DNA of 64,000 nucleotides from Bacillus sp. AFS015802 (GCF_002561455.1 NZ_NTUP01000009.1:125-64124); one strand, 5' to 3'; numbered from the stretch's first letter, positions 37,801 through 46,129 are shown. Notes: generated from the letters alone by a model not told the origin. Translations and numbers: made by a program.

Positions 37801-37959
37801 ACAAGCGAACACCGGAAGAACATTTATGCCAAGGTGAATATGGCTGTGAAAAAAGTCTTGATGAAAGAAGGAATCATAGGACAGCAATTAATTTTTATCA
37901 CGAAGACTATAATGAATGAGGCAAAAGAACAGTATAAAGATTGGCCTCGGAACGCGTAA
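34897..37959 (+). CDS. hsdR: Type I restriction enzyme motor and nuclease subunit HsdR
   Basis: The 1020-aa protein has an N-terminal PD-(D/E)xK nuclease region (FELKNP and RRPDIIVYVN, about residues 128-155). SF2 translocase motifs follow: TTGSGKS at about 295-301, DEAHRTQSG at about 400, GFTGTPVK, and the late motifs TGFDAPNLS and QAIARVNR. A helical C-terminus binds HsdM. It appears intact. Confidence 0.96.
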   Translation: MGRLMESDFEETTIERLKGLDYTYLHGQELFQKGERERVQEVVLKGRLKSFLRKTYSMIPDNEISRLANLFILNEGVGWEERNFVFHQKCVKGIEFVYEDKDEEKVQHVYPIDWTEAENNDFLVVNQVSIEGRMSRRPDIIVYVNGLPLILFELKNPNKENAAVHDAYTQIRNYTHDISQLFEYNAFTIISDGIETKHGMPSAPYDFFASWKTIDGINVDNNVVNTMRTLIQGLLEKDRLLNYIRNFIVYLDKGDSKIKIGAKYHQFFGVNFAVEETIRATRPEGDHKIGVMYHTTGSGKSISMLLYSTILSKHKDLDNPTIIVQVDRNDLDEQLHDTFSEGRSLIGHIHHAKKADQLRDILRGEGGQIVFSTIEKFRLKEGEAKHPVLSERRNIIVISDEAHRTQSGFDGGYAAQLRFAVPNASFVGFTGTPVKLLGNNTEEIFGHVIHRYDMAQAVQDKAVLPLYYESQMIPLDYDGADIDEEFIDLVNEVGLDDEESRSYKLKWAALEKVVGTPKRLQKMSKSILDHFNKAADPYQKGMIVCMSRQVAVRLYDELKKHDDCPEVEIIMTGDVSKDPDSWRQVNPGSKYSHIKTKEEQEEVKGRLKKTDDSLKLVIVVSMWLTGFDAPNLSFLYVDKPMQGHNLIQAIARVNRVFPGKEGGLIVDFIGIATSLKEATNQYTGDNATNNMDIDVAQAIGVFNSKLEDVRKYFGNIEHRDDWRSLSKVSRDDLIADLVNDQLNGEPEAFVERCVKLEKAYKLVKHLDNVIPYSDEVTLYQMIRIQVRKYLSAQNTDFKSNRTVEERLNSLIDQHLESKEPVDIYKVAGIEKPDISILDENFLKDMQQKQDHEDLRLKLLKKLLEDHIKVHFKRNSPKEQKMRELLEKTLKDYHNRIIQAADVVRMMTDMKNQVDDEVDYRKELGLSDEEVEFYKAITSLKMEAFDNKFLADLIHKVVKELKKNLSQDWTSEHRKNIYAKVNMAVKKVLMKEGIIGQQLIFITKTIMNEAKEQYKDWPRNA

Positions 37960-38097
37960 TATATAATTATTTAAAAGCGTTATTCAATAAAAAAATTGTG
38001 AAGGTTTACGCATAATAGATTAAAACAAAAGGAAACATTTTTTCGAATTGTTTTATTAATAAATGGGGGAAATAATAATTGTTTTGGAGGGAAAGAA

Positions 38098-39600
38098 GTG
38101 TTAAGTGAACCAGGCATTAGAACAATAGCTGAAGTTCTTATTGGTGATATTGAAGGTTACTATTCTTATAAGTCTGGTAGTGAGATTGTAGAATTCTTCA
38201 ATGCTAATTTCGGAAATAGTGATGTCTATGGACAGGGGTTTCCTTCAAGATGGTTATACACAGTGGAAAAAATAAAAACACTATGGAACAGAGACAAATT
38301 TGATGCGTTTTTAAATCTAATACTTTCAAAGCGGTTTGTTATGATTGACAATGGATTCAATGAAATTAAGGCACTAGAAAAAATCACTGAAGTATTAAAT
38401 TATTTAAACGATCAGTTAATCATTGAAGGATACAAAATTCATAAGCGAGGACAGGAGTATGTTTTGGTTTCTGAGAATAGTGACTTAGAGTATGTTGGGG
38501 AAGGTGGGTTTGCCAACGTATATAAATCAGTTTCAACGGGACTTATAGTTAAGAAGCTAAAAGATGATTTTAAAACATTTAAAGGGATAAGGCACAGATT
38601 TAAGCGTGAGTTCGAATTAACCAGAAGTTTATCTGATTTAGGTGGAATTATTGAAGTATTTGAATTCAATTCAATGGATTACTCTTATACAATGGAAGAG
38701 GCGGAATCAACATTAGAAAATTATATTGGGAGTTTTCAGAATAACGAGACTTCAAAGCTTGTGATGGTTCGTCAAATTCTTCATATAATGAAAAATGTAC
38801 ATGATAGGAACATAATTCACCGAGATATAAGCCCCAATAACATTCTGATAATTAATGGGCAGCTAAAAATTTCTGATTTTGGATTAGGGAAAGATTTAGA
38901 CATGTTTCATTCACATAGAACAATGAGAACTCATTCGATGGGACAATATTATTATTGTGCACCTGAGCAGTTTATGCAACTAAAAGAAGGTGATAAAAGA
39001 AGTGATGTTTATTCGCTAGGGAGTCTGATAAATTTCATCATGACAGGTGATCCAAGGGATAGTAGGCATTTCATGAGAAATTCTGTAGAAAAAGCTAAGA
39101 ATGAAAATCCTAGTTTTCGTTATTCAGATGCTGGTCAGTTACTTCAAGCAATTGAAAAAGCGATTGAATATCACCAGAATGAAGAACGAAGGGAGTTGGT
39201 AGTATCTAAGATAAAAAAAAGAACCTATGATGATGATGTAGAAAACTACATATATGGTTTAGACGCTAAATCCCTATGCAAGGTTATAGTTGAAGTTCCC
39301 AATATGGTACCAACAGTCATTAAGTTTATACAGTCTGATGAAAAACGTACAATAGAGACGCTTCAGATGATTGAAGATCACTTTCTAGATGTATGTAAAG
39401 ACTGGGGAGATTACGATGGTTTTGGCACTATTGCTTATAATGTTATTCATCAAAACCTATCATATGTGGCTCAAGAAATATCTGCGAGAATTCTTTACAT
39501 TGTGGCATATCAAAAGAACCGATTCGATATGCAGAGGTTAGTTGAGGGACTTCTTGAAACGGGCATTGATCCTACTATTGAAGATATTTTAACATCATGA
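38098..39600 (+). CDS. Serine/threonine protein kinase
   Basis: The 500-aa GTG-started protein has an N-terminal region of about 130 residues of unknown fold, then a Hanks-type kinase domain. The Gly-loop is GEGGFANVYKS at about 135-145, with a Lys in VKKLKDDF. The catalytic loop is HRDISPNN at residue 241 onward, the DFG is at 260, and APEQF is seen in the activation segment. A helical domain of about 130 residues follows, and there is no transmembrane helix or PASTA repeat. Its position between hsdR and a Thoeris operon suggests an anti-phage role, as known for some bacterial kinases, but this is inference. Confidence 0.85.
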   Translation: MLSEPGIRTIAEVLIGDIEGYYSYKSGSEIVEFFNANFGNSDVYGQGFPSRWLYTVEKIKTLWNRDKFDAFLNLILSKRFVMIDNGFNEIKALEKITEVLNYLNDQLIIEGYKIHKRGQEYVLVSENSDLEYVGEGGFANVYKSVSTGLIVKKLKDDFKTFKGIRHRFKREFELTRSLSDLGGIIEVFEFNSMDYSYTMEEAESTLENYIGSFQNNETSKLVMVRQILHIMKNVHDRNIIHRDISPNNILIINGQLKISDFGLGKDLDMFHSHRTMRTHSMGQYYYCAPEQFMQLKEGDKRSDVYSLGSLINFIMTGDPRDSRHFMRNSVEKAKNENPSFRYSDAGQLLQAIEKAIEYHQNEERRELVVSKIKKRTYDDDVENYIYGLDAKSLCKVIVEVPNMVPTVIKFIQSDEKRTIETLQMIEDHFLDVCKDWGDYDGFGTIAYNVIHQNLSYVAQEISARILYIVAYQKNRFDMQRLVEGLLETGIDPTIEDILTS

Positions 39601-39685
39601 GAAATTTATTTATGCAACACGTAAGATGAAAAAGGGAAATATAGTCAACATTATAAATAAGGGCAACCAAATAAAAAAACTTCCT

Positions 39686-39964
39686 TTATATAGCCTGCCA
39701 GCGTATTTGTTTTATATACCTTTTTGAATACCCCTTGAATACCCTTTGCGAATAACCGGTTCCAATCCCTGTAAACAAAAAAGGGAGAAATGTTGATTTA
39801 ATGCGGTGTAATAATTTACATATAATGGAAATTGACTTCACCTTTGAAAGAACCTCTTTAATTTCTTCCTGGAGAATAAATTCTACTTTTTCTTTAAGTA
39901 CTTCTTTCATCGTGGAGTCTAAAAGACTAGAAAGGTTAAGGTTTTTTGTGTTATTATTAGACAT
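39686..39964 (-). pseudogene. Possible truncated transposase N-terminus
   Basis: The first ~40 residues (LDSTMKEVLKEKVEFILQEE) resemble the N-terminus of IS256/mutator-type transposases, and GGAG lies upstream of the ATG. After residue ~45 the sequence loses resemblance, so it is either a truncated insertion-sequence relic or a different gene. No terminal repeats were found. Confidence 0.3.
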
Positions 39965-40188
39965 GGACAAAGGACTCCTCTCGATTATTGTGGTGATATT
40001 CAGAGAGTTCTTTGTCCTTTTTCTATTGTCTAGAAAAAGACCTTACACATACATTTATAAACCATCGAAAAATGGAATAAGCACGCATAATTGTAAGAAT
40101 TTTTCGAAGTATGAGCCTGTTCACTATTCCCCCTCTAGTAAAAATTGGTATAATATAACTATAGATAATTTAAGGGGGAGTGTTATTT

Positions 40189-40602
40189 TTGAGTAAAACA
40201 TATAATCTTTTTATTAGTCACTCTTGGAATTATAGCGATAACTATGACAGTTTAGTTTCTCTACTTGATAATGGGTCTTATTTCAAGTATAAAAACTTCT
40301 CTGTGCCGAAGAATGATCCCATCCATAATGCTAGCAACGATAAGGAGTTGTACGATGCAATTAAGAGGAAAGTAAACTCATGTCATGTTGTTATTATACT
40401 TGCCGGTGTTTATTCCTCTTACAGCAAATGGATAAATAAAGAGATAATAATTGCAAACAAAGAATTCCTGGTACCCAAGCCTATTATAGCTATAGAGCCT
40501 TACGCTTCCGAAAGGACTTCAAAGATAGTCAAAGATAATGCCGATAGGATCGTTAAGTGGAATTCTAATTCGTTAATTAGGGCAATTAGAGAATTAGGGT
40601 GA
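40189..40602 (+). CDS. thsB: TIR-like (ThsB-type) signal-generating protein
   Basis: The 137-aa protein is a stand-alone TIR/MTH538-like domain: LFISHSWNYSDNY at the N-terminus, then NFSVPKNDP and CHVVIILAGVYS. This is the ThsB family of Thoeris, in which the TIR makes a nucleotide signal from NAD+ on infection. I chose TTG 40189, 8 nt after GGGGGAG. TATAAT at 40149-40154 is a -10 candidate. It is followed 5 bp later by a caspase-like gene, matching type IV Thoeris. Family assignment is strong, activity is inferred. Confidence 0.82.
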   Translation: MSKTYNLFISHSWNYSDNYDSLVSLLDNGSYFKYKNFSVPKNDPIHNASNDKELYDAIKRKVNSCHVVIILAGVYSSYSKWINKEIIIANKEFLVPKPIIAIEPYASERTSKIVKDNADRIVKWNSNSLIRAIRELG

Positions 40603-40607
40603 TTCGA

Positions 40608-41555
40608 ATGAGATTAAGAAAAGCGCTAGTTGTTGGATTAAATGATTATGAGGTTGCTCCGCTAGAGGGATGTGTCAACGATGCAGTAAAAATGGAAACC
40701 GTCTTAACTAAAAATGGCGATGGCTCACCTAACTTCCAAGTAAAGCACATACTTGGTTCAGCTGAAAGAAAGGAATTACGACAAGCGATTGAGGAGCTGT
40801 TCCAAGGAGAAGACGATGTTGCATTGTTTTACTTTTCTGGTCACGGTCTAGTTAAAAATACAGGTGGATATATTGTAACAACTGACGCTGAAAGTTATGA
40901 CGAAGGTGTATCTATGGCAGAAATAATGGACTATGCCAATAACTCTAATGCGAGAGATAGAATTATCATATTAGATTGCTGCAACTCTGGAAAAATGGCG
41001 GTTAAAAATGGAGGCCGAGACCCATCTCTGTCTCAGCTGTCAGACAATTTGACAGTCCTAACATCGAGCCGGGGTAACGAGTTTTCGATGGAGAAAGATG
41101 GTTCTGGTGTATTTACTTCGTTATTATTAGATGCACTTGAAGGTGGGGCCGCTGATTTGAGAGGCAACATCACACCTGGTAGCGTTTACTCGTATATTGA
41201 TGAGGCACTTGGTTCGTGGGAGCAAAGGCCAGTATTTAAAACGAATGTATCACGCTTTACATCTTTAAGACAGGTTACACCGCTTATTCCGTTGGATACA
41301 TTAAGGAAAATCACAACATACTTCGAAGATCCGAATCAGGAAATAGCTCTTGATCCCACCTTTGAATATACGGAGCCGAATCATAATCCAGATAACGTGA
41401 AGGTATTCAAGGATTTACAGAAATTCGTTTCTAAGGGCTTAGTGGTACCGGTAGGGGAAGAACATATGTATTACGCGGCGATGAACTCAGGCTCCTGTAA
41501 ACTCACAGCGCTAGGTTATCAATACTGGCGTCTAGTAAACGAAAATAAATTATAG
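40608..41555 (+). CDS. Caspase-like protease (type IV Thoeris effector type)
   Basis: The 315-aa protein is a peptidase C14 (caspase) fold: LRKALVVGLNDY at the N-terminus, catalytic His79 in YFSGHG, and catalytic Cys125 in LDCCNSG. A C-terminal region of about 90 residues follows. In type IV Thoeris the caspase is activated by the TIR-made N7-cADPR signal and degrades cellular proteins. ATG 40608 is preceded by AGGGTGA; it is translationally close to the TIR gene. Which residues bind the signal is not visible. Confidence 0.85.
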   Translation: MRLRKALVVGLNDYEVAPLEGCVNDAVKMETVLTKNGDGSPNFQVKHILGSAERKELRQAIEELFQGEDDVALFYFSGHGLVKNTGGYIVTTDAESYDEGVSMAEIMDYANNSNARDRIIILDCCNSGKMAVKNGGRDPSLSQLSDNLTVLTSSRGNEFSMEKDGSGVFTSLLLDALEGGAADLRGNITPGSVYSYIDEALGSWEQRPVFKTNVSRFTSLRQVTPLIPLDTLRKITTYFEDPNQEIALDPTFEYTEPNHNPDNVKVFKDLQKFVSKGLVVPVGEEHMYYAAMNSGSCKLTALGYQYWRLVNENKL

Positions 41556-41572
41556 TTTGAGGTTAAATAGAA

Positions 41573-42337
41573 TTGGATGCATTCTTTTCATTTTTCATTC
41601 TAGGTATACCTGGAGTTTTGACTTACTTACTTTCTAAGTATATAGGGAATTCCTCAACCAGTAATAGGTCTAATGTGGAACTTCTTGCTATTACCTCCCT
41701 GTTGTGGGTTCCAACCGTATTGCTATCGATACTCATTTTTAATATTCTATTAGGCCTAACAGAAAAATTCTTGATAACTATGGGGATAGAATATTTTAGA
41801 AAATACGATATCATCTATATTTCCAATATAAATGAATTAATGAACAATCTTAATGCGTTTGTATTTATAGGTTGTTTTACGATGGTTTTAGGGATTAGTA
41901 GTGTAATTTTATCTGCTGTCACCCCTATACTGTCTAACTATTTAACTGCTTTCATTAACTATGTAAGAGTGAGAAAGGGTTATGCCAAAATAACACCAGG
42001 TTCTTCTGTTTGGCAATTATTCTTTATAGAAAATAATGATACTCGCCAACAAATCAATGGAGAGTCGCCATTAGTGGTTGAAATCAGTTATTTAGATGCT
42101 CCAAATCAGGTCATTTACGGATGTTTGAAGTATTATTCAGCAGATGGGAGTCGTAAAAAACACTTTCACATAGAGGAAGAAGAATCATGGACAAACTTCT
42201 TGGTGGGTTATGAGGAACGAACCGGTAAACCTATCCCTTATACTGGCACTTTCTATGATGGGGATACGAAAATATTAATTAGAGAAATAAATCAAATGGA
42301 GTTGTTTGAAAGCGAAGGGGAGGATACAAATGAGTGA
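41573..42337 (+). CDS. DUF6338-type membrane protein, Thoeris neighbour
   Basis: The 254-aa protein has three transmembrane segments in its first ~130 residues (FFSFFILGIPGVLTYLL, LLWVPTVLLSILIF, FIGCFTMVLGISSVILSAV) and a soluble beta-rich C-terminal half. It resembles the DUF6338 family. The TTG start lies 17 bp after the caspase gene, so it is in the same operon. Its role in defence is untested. Confidence 0.65.
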   Translation: MDAFFSFFILGIPGVLTYLLSKYIGNSSTSNRSNVELLAITSLLWVPTVLLSILIFNILLGLTEKFLITMGIEYFRKYDIIYISNINELMNNLNAFVFIGCFTMVLGISSVILSAVTPILSNYLTAFINYVRVRKGYAKITPGSSVWQLFFIENNDTRQQINGESPLVVEISYLDAPNQVIYGCLKYYSADGSRKKHFHIEEEESWTNFLVGYEERTGKPIPYTGTFYDGDTKILIREINQMELFESEGEDTNE

Positions 42338-42455
42338 TAAAAACAAGGGGCAAACTAATAAGGGTACTGGTTTAAAAAAGAGCTATGGTGAGGCGGTAGC
42401 TCGTCCGGTAATTAAACCACCTAAGATAAATTCAGGTAAAAGAAAGGATAAATAG
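42330..42455 (+). CDS. Small basic protein, 41 aa, coupled to the DUF6338 gene
   Basis: The product MSDKNKGQTNKGTGLKKSYG continues to ARPVIKPPKINSGKRKDK and is basic and disordered-looking. It overlaps the DUF6338 stop by 8 bp, with GGGGAGG upstream. This suggests a conserved fourth gene of the defence operon. No domain is recognised. Confidence 0.6.
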   Translation: MSDKNKGQTNKGTGLKKSYGEAVARPVIKPPKINSGKRKDK

Positions 42456-42701
42456 TAGCAGTATTTTTAACCCAGATACCGAAATTAATTTCATCTTATT
42501 CGTATATTCGGTTGTTATATGTGTGGACAAAAATAGACAAGGTTTTTAGATAGTCACATAAAAAATACGCTAAAGATAACTGTACATGTTTTGTTCATGT
42601 TTATCTTTAATATTGGTCTTATTTATGTTTAGTGTAAACGAAGGAACGTTGATTTAATGGAGTTTTTAAAGTTCATTTGTTCTTGTTTATATGGTTAATA
42701 G
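42456..42701. other. AT-rich end of the element before attR
   Basis: No gene. The left part probably holds the end of the Thoeris transcript; TGTTCATGTTTATC and TTCATTTGTTC words near 42590-42680 might be integrase arm sites, but no clear repeat is seen. Confidence 0.4.
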
Positions 42702-42719
42702 ATGGGCGGCATGATGTAA
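42702..42719 (+). repeat. Right attachment site (attR)
   Basis: Exact copy of the 18-bp groEL terminal sequence at 10210-10227. Here it has no open reading frame around it, as expected of the displaced copy. Confidence 0.9.
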
Positions 42720-42774
42720 GGCTAACGCCGAACATCTGATCATTTTCACCCATTTCAAGAAACTATTTGTAAAT

Positions 42775-42817
42775 AAAAAACTACCTCCTGAAATAGAAAT
42801 AGGGGGTAGTTTTTTTG
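42775..42817. terminator. Terminator of the DUF1906 gene
   Basis: AAAAAACTACC (42775-42785) and GGTAGTTTTTTT (42805-42816) form a stem readable from both strands, directly after the stop of the leftward DUF1906 gene. Confidence 0.8.
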
Positions 42818-42818
42818 G

Positions 42819-43937
42819 TTATGAATTGGGTTTCCATAATACCTTTAATAGCTCACCATTGAAAAGATTCGTATCAATGTTACAGGTTTCAGCGTCGATT
42901 CCATACTGCCATCCGAATGCAAGGGAGCCTTCCGGTGCTTCGGGATTGTATTCTGGTGCCTCGGCCTGAGATGTGATGCCGACATTTGGTGAAGCGGTCC
43001 AAACGTAATTTTCTTTCAATATGGCATTATTACTTTGAACGGCCGTGTTATAGGATTGGTATAGTGCACTTTCCGGGTCGAAGATTCCATAAATACCGGA
43101 TTCATAAGGGGATGCAGAAATCGTTTCAAACCATCCTCTGATAAATTCTGCATCTACCGGATAGGCAGGTTCAATATCCGCAAATATGGCGACACCGGAG
43201 GGAATCCCTAGGCCCTGGGCATATTCAATTGCTTCCTTGGCTTCATTGCTTCCATTTTCATAACCGGTGGCATCATTGAAATTATTAAAGATAGGAAGGA
43301 TATAATCTCCTTTTGAATGGATCAAGGAAACCTGCTCGGGTGTGAGCCCTCTGGAAATGTCCTCTCTCGTCTCAAGATAGCGTCCGAGAACGGCAGGATC
43401 CCCAAAGTTCTCTCTTACACAGGCATAAAAGTTCTCCGTTGTTTCACTGGCAGAATCAATGCCCCAGATAATTTCGGGGGACTCAGGTGGCGGCTCTGTA
43501 TCATTGCCATTTGTTTTATTCGCAACCTTATTGCTGACATTGATATCAGCTGCGTCGCCGAGTTTATTTCGTGTGGAATTTGAAAAGGTGTAATTTCCAT
43601 CTCCTTCGACGGTGTTTGTTATATTATTCTCTAAGTCCCCGGAGGTCTCATTAACCTCATTTTCAATAGAACTACTGATTTCCCCGCTTCCATCTTCCTT
43701 GCCATTGTTCATGATATTGTTTTTCAGTCTGGCCGTTCCTTCCGACACATTATTAGAGATGACGGTATCTACCTTTCCGACACTGCCGTAGATGTTATTT
43801 TCAACCGTATTCGTGATGACTATATTGGCTTTGCTGTCCATTGAGTTGTTTTTACCAATGTTATAAAAGAGAATAAATCCTGAGATCGAAATGATCAAAA
43901 CGGCTAATAAAATGGAATATCCCGGTGTTACCCTCAT
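42819..43937 (-). CDS. DUF1906 glycoside-hydrolase-like surface protein
   Basis: A membrane-anchored protein: one N-terminal helix (GYSILLAVLIISISGFILF), an Asn/Gly/Ser-rich stalk with repeated V-x-N and N-x-V pairs (about residues 30-145), then a DUF1906 (Rv2525c-like GH25-type) domain beginning IIWGIDSASET and containing IFADIEPAYPV. Such domains are thought to hydrolyse cell-wall or surface glycans. I prefer ATG 43937 (372 aa) after GGGTGA to ATG 43949. The stalk suggests display on the outer membrane face. Confidence 0.75.
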   Translation of the reverse strand: MRVTPGYSILLAVLIISISGFILFYNIGKNNSMDSKANIVITNTVENNIYGSVGKVDTVISNNVSEGTARLKNNIMNNGKEDGSGEISSSIENEVNETSGDLENNITNTVEGDGNYTFSNSTRNKLGDAADINVSNKVANKTNGNDTEPPPESPEIIWGIDSASETTENFYACVRENFGDPAVLGRYLETREDISRGLTPEQVSLIHSKGDYILPIFNNFNDATGYENGSNEAKEAIEYAQGLGIPSGVAIFADIEPAYPVDAEFIRGWFETISASPYESGIYGIFDPESALYQSYNTAVQSNNAILKENYVWTASPNVGITSQAEAPEYNPEAPEGSLAFGWQYGIDAETCNIDTNLFNGELLKVLWKPNS

Positions 43938-44134
43938 ATTCTCACCCATTCTTTCGTATTAAGAGTAATGATTACTTCATATTATGAAGAAAGGGCTGAT
44001 TAGTGTGGGCCGGTAGAGAGTTTATAGGTCTTTAGATGTTTAGCGGGTGAAATAATTAGGTAAAAAGTAGTGTATAAGGTGATATGAAATGCTTTCCCCA
44101 CCATTCATGAAAAAAGGAAGAAGAGGGTGATGAG

Positions 44135-44284
44135 ATGAAATATACTACTATGGTTTTAAGAGAATTAGTGGAAAGAATCATCGCCGGGGATGAAGAGGCA
44201 AAAATGGAATTTGAACGAAGGTGGGAAATTCCCTGGGAACAAGTCGGAACAGTACCCATTTCTATAGAAAAGAAGGATCGTTAG
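44135..44284 (+). CDS. Small hypothetical protein, 49 aa
   Basis: Starts MKYTTMVLRELVERIIAGDE and continues KMEFERRWEIPWEQVGTV; helical, soluble. AGAGGGTGATGAG precedes the start. No family recognised. It lies 70 bp before the AlaX-type gene on the same strand. Confidence 0.6.
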   Translation: MKYTTMVLRELVERIIAGDEEAKMEFERRWEIPWEQVGTVPISIEKKDR

Positions 44285-44353
44285 GGCTTAATGGTTCTCT
44301 CCGCTCAAGCTATGGTAAAGTAGGAGGAGAACAGTTAGAAAGAGGGTCTACCA

Positions 44354-45544
44354 ATGTCAGTTAAGAAGTATTATCAAGACGCATACATGAAGACGTTTCA
44401 CACTTACGTTCAAGAACAGCGACAAGATGAACACGGAAGCTGGTACGCCGTGCTGGAACAAACAGCTTTTTATCCCACAGGCGGTGGCCAGCCCCATGAT
44501 ATGGGAACATTAAATGATAAACGGGTTACAGATGTTGAAGAAGTGAACGGAGAGATCCGTCATTACATAGAAGAACCATTTGAAGATATTTCAGGTGTAG
44601 TCAAAGGGCAGATCGATTGGAAACGCCGATTCGATCACATGCAGCAGCATGCCGGTCAGCATATCCTCTCGGCCGCATTTGCAGAAGCACTGCAATATGA
44701 AACAATTAGCTTTCATCTCGGGAAAGAGTTCCTCACCATTGACTTAAACGTAAGTGATATTAGTAACTCTGACGCAATGATAGCAGAAGAACTCGCCAAC
44801 CTAATCATAAGGGAAGCACGTCCGATCGAGACGAAGTGGGTGACGGAAGCGGAACTGTCCGACTATCCGCTTCGAAAGCAACCGGCGGTCACCGGAGAGA
44901 TCCGTCTTGTCATCATACCGGACTTCGACTACAACGGTTGCGGTGGGACCCATCCCCGTTCCACAAGTGAAGTCGGAGCCATCAAGATCCTCGATTGGGA
45001 GAAACATAAAGGTCATATCCGATTGCAGTTTATCTGCGGAGACAGGGTCCTCCATCAACTAAACCGTAAGCATGGACTCCTGAAAGAGCTCACAAGTGTA
45101 CTCCAGGCTCCAGAAGAAAATATGGTACTCACTGCCGAGCAAATGATTACCAAACAAAAAGAGCAGGAGAAAGCATTGGAAGGATTGAAAGAAGTGTTGT
45201 TGACGTATGAAGCGGAAGGTTTACTTGGGACGGAGAAAGCTGGATTTACGCTTATCCAAAAAACGTACAGCGACAGACCGATCCAGGAACTGCAGAAGAT
45301 CGCTCAGCACATCATCTCCAAAAGAGAAGAGGCAATTGTGCTGCTGGTCGTGCAGAACGATCAAAAGCTTCAGCTCGTAGCGGCGAAGGGCTCCTTACCA
45401 ACCATTAACTTAAGAGAGGTCGCACAACGAGTATTCCCACTGATCAACGGGAAAGGCGGCGGGAAAGAGTCGTTTGTTCAAGGTGGGGGAGAAGCAGTTA
45501 TGAGTAAGGAAGAACTGCTTGAAAAACTGGTGAACGAACTGTAA
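44354..45544 (+). CDS. AlaX-type alanyl-tRNA editing protein with DHHA1 domain
   Basis: The 396-aa protein has the trans-editing domain of alanyl-tRNA synthetases: FYPTGGGQPHD near the N-terminus, the zinc-binding HxxxH in HMQQHAGQHILSAAF at about residues 96-110, and Cys/His in GCGGTHPRSTSEVG at about 196-209. A C-terminal DHHA1-like domain ends with GKGGGKESFVQGGG. Such proteins clear Ser- or Gly-tRNA(Ala). It lies alone before a strong terminator. Confidence 0.9.
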   Translation: MSVKKYYQDAYMKTFHTYVQEQRQDEHGSWYAVLEQTAFYPTGGGQPHDMGTLNDKRVTDVEEVNGEIRHYIEEPFEDISGVVKGQIDWKRRFDHMQQHAGQHILSAAFAEALQYETISFHLGKEFLTIDLNVSDISNSDAMIAEELANLIIREARPIETKWVTEAELSDYPLRKQPAVTGEIRLVIIPDFDYNGCGGTHPRSTSEVGAIKILDWEKHKGHIRLQFICGDRVLHQLNRKHGLLKELTSVLQAPEENMVLTAEQMITKQKEQEKALEGLKEVLLTYEAEGLLGTEKAGFTLIQKTYSDRPIQELQKIAQHIISKREEAIVLLVVQNDQKLQLVAAKGSLPTINLREVAQRVFPLINGKGGGKESFVQGGGEAVMSKEELLEKLVNEL

Positions 45545-45551
45545 GAAGATG

Positions 45552-45586
45552 AAAAAACCATCCGGCGTATACGGATGGTTTTTTTC
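45552..45586 (+). terminator. Terminator of the AlaX-type gene
   Basis: AAAAAACCATCCG (45552-45564) and CGGATGGTTTTTT (45572-45584) form a strong stem. Confidence 0.92.
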
Positions 45587-45840
45587 AATTATATGGATGT
45601 TATTATCTATATTTGGAAAATTCAATCAACATGAAGCTCCCTGAAGGCTTTCACACTTCATTCACAAATGATTCCAATTACCCACTAATTTTAATACTTG
45701 TAATAAAACACCTAAAAATTACCACTATAAGATTTAAATACTCTATTGAAAAATCCGGTGTAAACCTTTAGTAGCTATACAATATACCCAATATACCATC
45801 AAGTGAAATTTGTAAAATAGTCCAATGATAACAGACAAAA

Positions 45841-45895
45841 TTCGACAAAGACTTTGTCGGATTGACGTTCCCGGTTACCAATGATAATTATTATA
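45841..45895 (+). promoter_or_regulatory. Sigma-A promoter with overlapping 0A-box-like sites before the Tad locus
   Basis: TTGACG (45862-45867) pairs with a -10 in the TGATAATTATTATATAG run (spacing 15-17 bp, depending on register). TTCGACA (45841-45847) matches the reverse of a Spo0A box, TGTCGAA, and TGTCGGA (45855-45861) is one base off in the opposite orientation, together making the near-palindrome CGACAAAGACTTTGTCG that abuts the -35. Confidence 0.4.
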
Positions 45896-45988
45896 TAGAA
45901 AAAAAGTATCAGGATTCTACAATGAAAAGTTTTTAAACATGAAATTCGTGGTAAATAAGAGTTGAGTTAATTCCAAAATATTGAAAAG

Positions 45989-46004
45989 TGATACATAAGT
46001 ATCA
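45989..46004. promoter_or_regulatory. 16-bp dyad upstream of the first VWA gene
   Basis: TGATACATAAGTATCA is a perfect inverted repeat (6 + 4 + 6) about 125 bp before the VWA gene; it could bind a regulator. No known consensus is matched. Confidence 0.4.
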
Positions 46005-46129
46005 TTTGTGGGTGGATTTGACATCTTCTTCAATTTTTATTCGTATATAGGTCTATTGAAAAGGGATTAACTTGATACAAAAATATAATGAAGTTTAGAT
46101 CATCGACAACAAAGGGGAGAAGCAATCAC

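Larger units (their letters stand above)
10228..42719. mobile_element. Integrated genomic element at groEL, satellite/PICI-like left module with defence cargo
   Basis: The 32,492-bp segment between the 18-bp attachment repeats starts with an integrase, divergent repressor and excisionase-like genes, an SF3 helicase and an iteron-rich probable origin, and ends in a defence island. No capsid, tail, portal, terminase, relaxase or type IV secretion genes were recognised, so it looks like a satellite or mobilisable island rather than a full prophage or ICE. Staphylococcal pathogenicity islands are also known to use the groEL 3' end. AT content and gene texture differ from the flanks. Confidence 0.88.

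Noticed and set aside
32084-37959. BREX or DISARM system
   Set aside because: The methyltransferase, specificity and motor subunits are plain type I R-M proteins; no PglZ, BrxC, DrmA or DrmB.
39801-40196. 131-codon open frame before the TIR gene
   Set aside because: No ribosome binding site; it runs antisense to the transposase-like fragment and through the TIR promoter.
10228-42719. Complete prophage or integrative conjugative element
   Set aside because: No capsid, portal, tail, terminase, holin, relaxase, coupling protein or mating-pair genes were recognised.
45878-45895. Fur box upstream of the Tad locus
   Set aside because: TGATAAT matches one heptad but the other half is poor, and the run is more simply a promoter -10 region.
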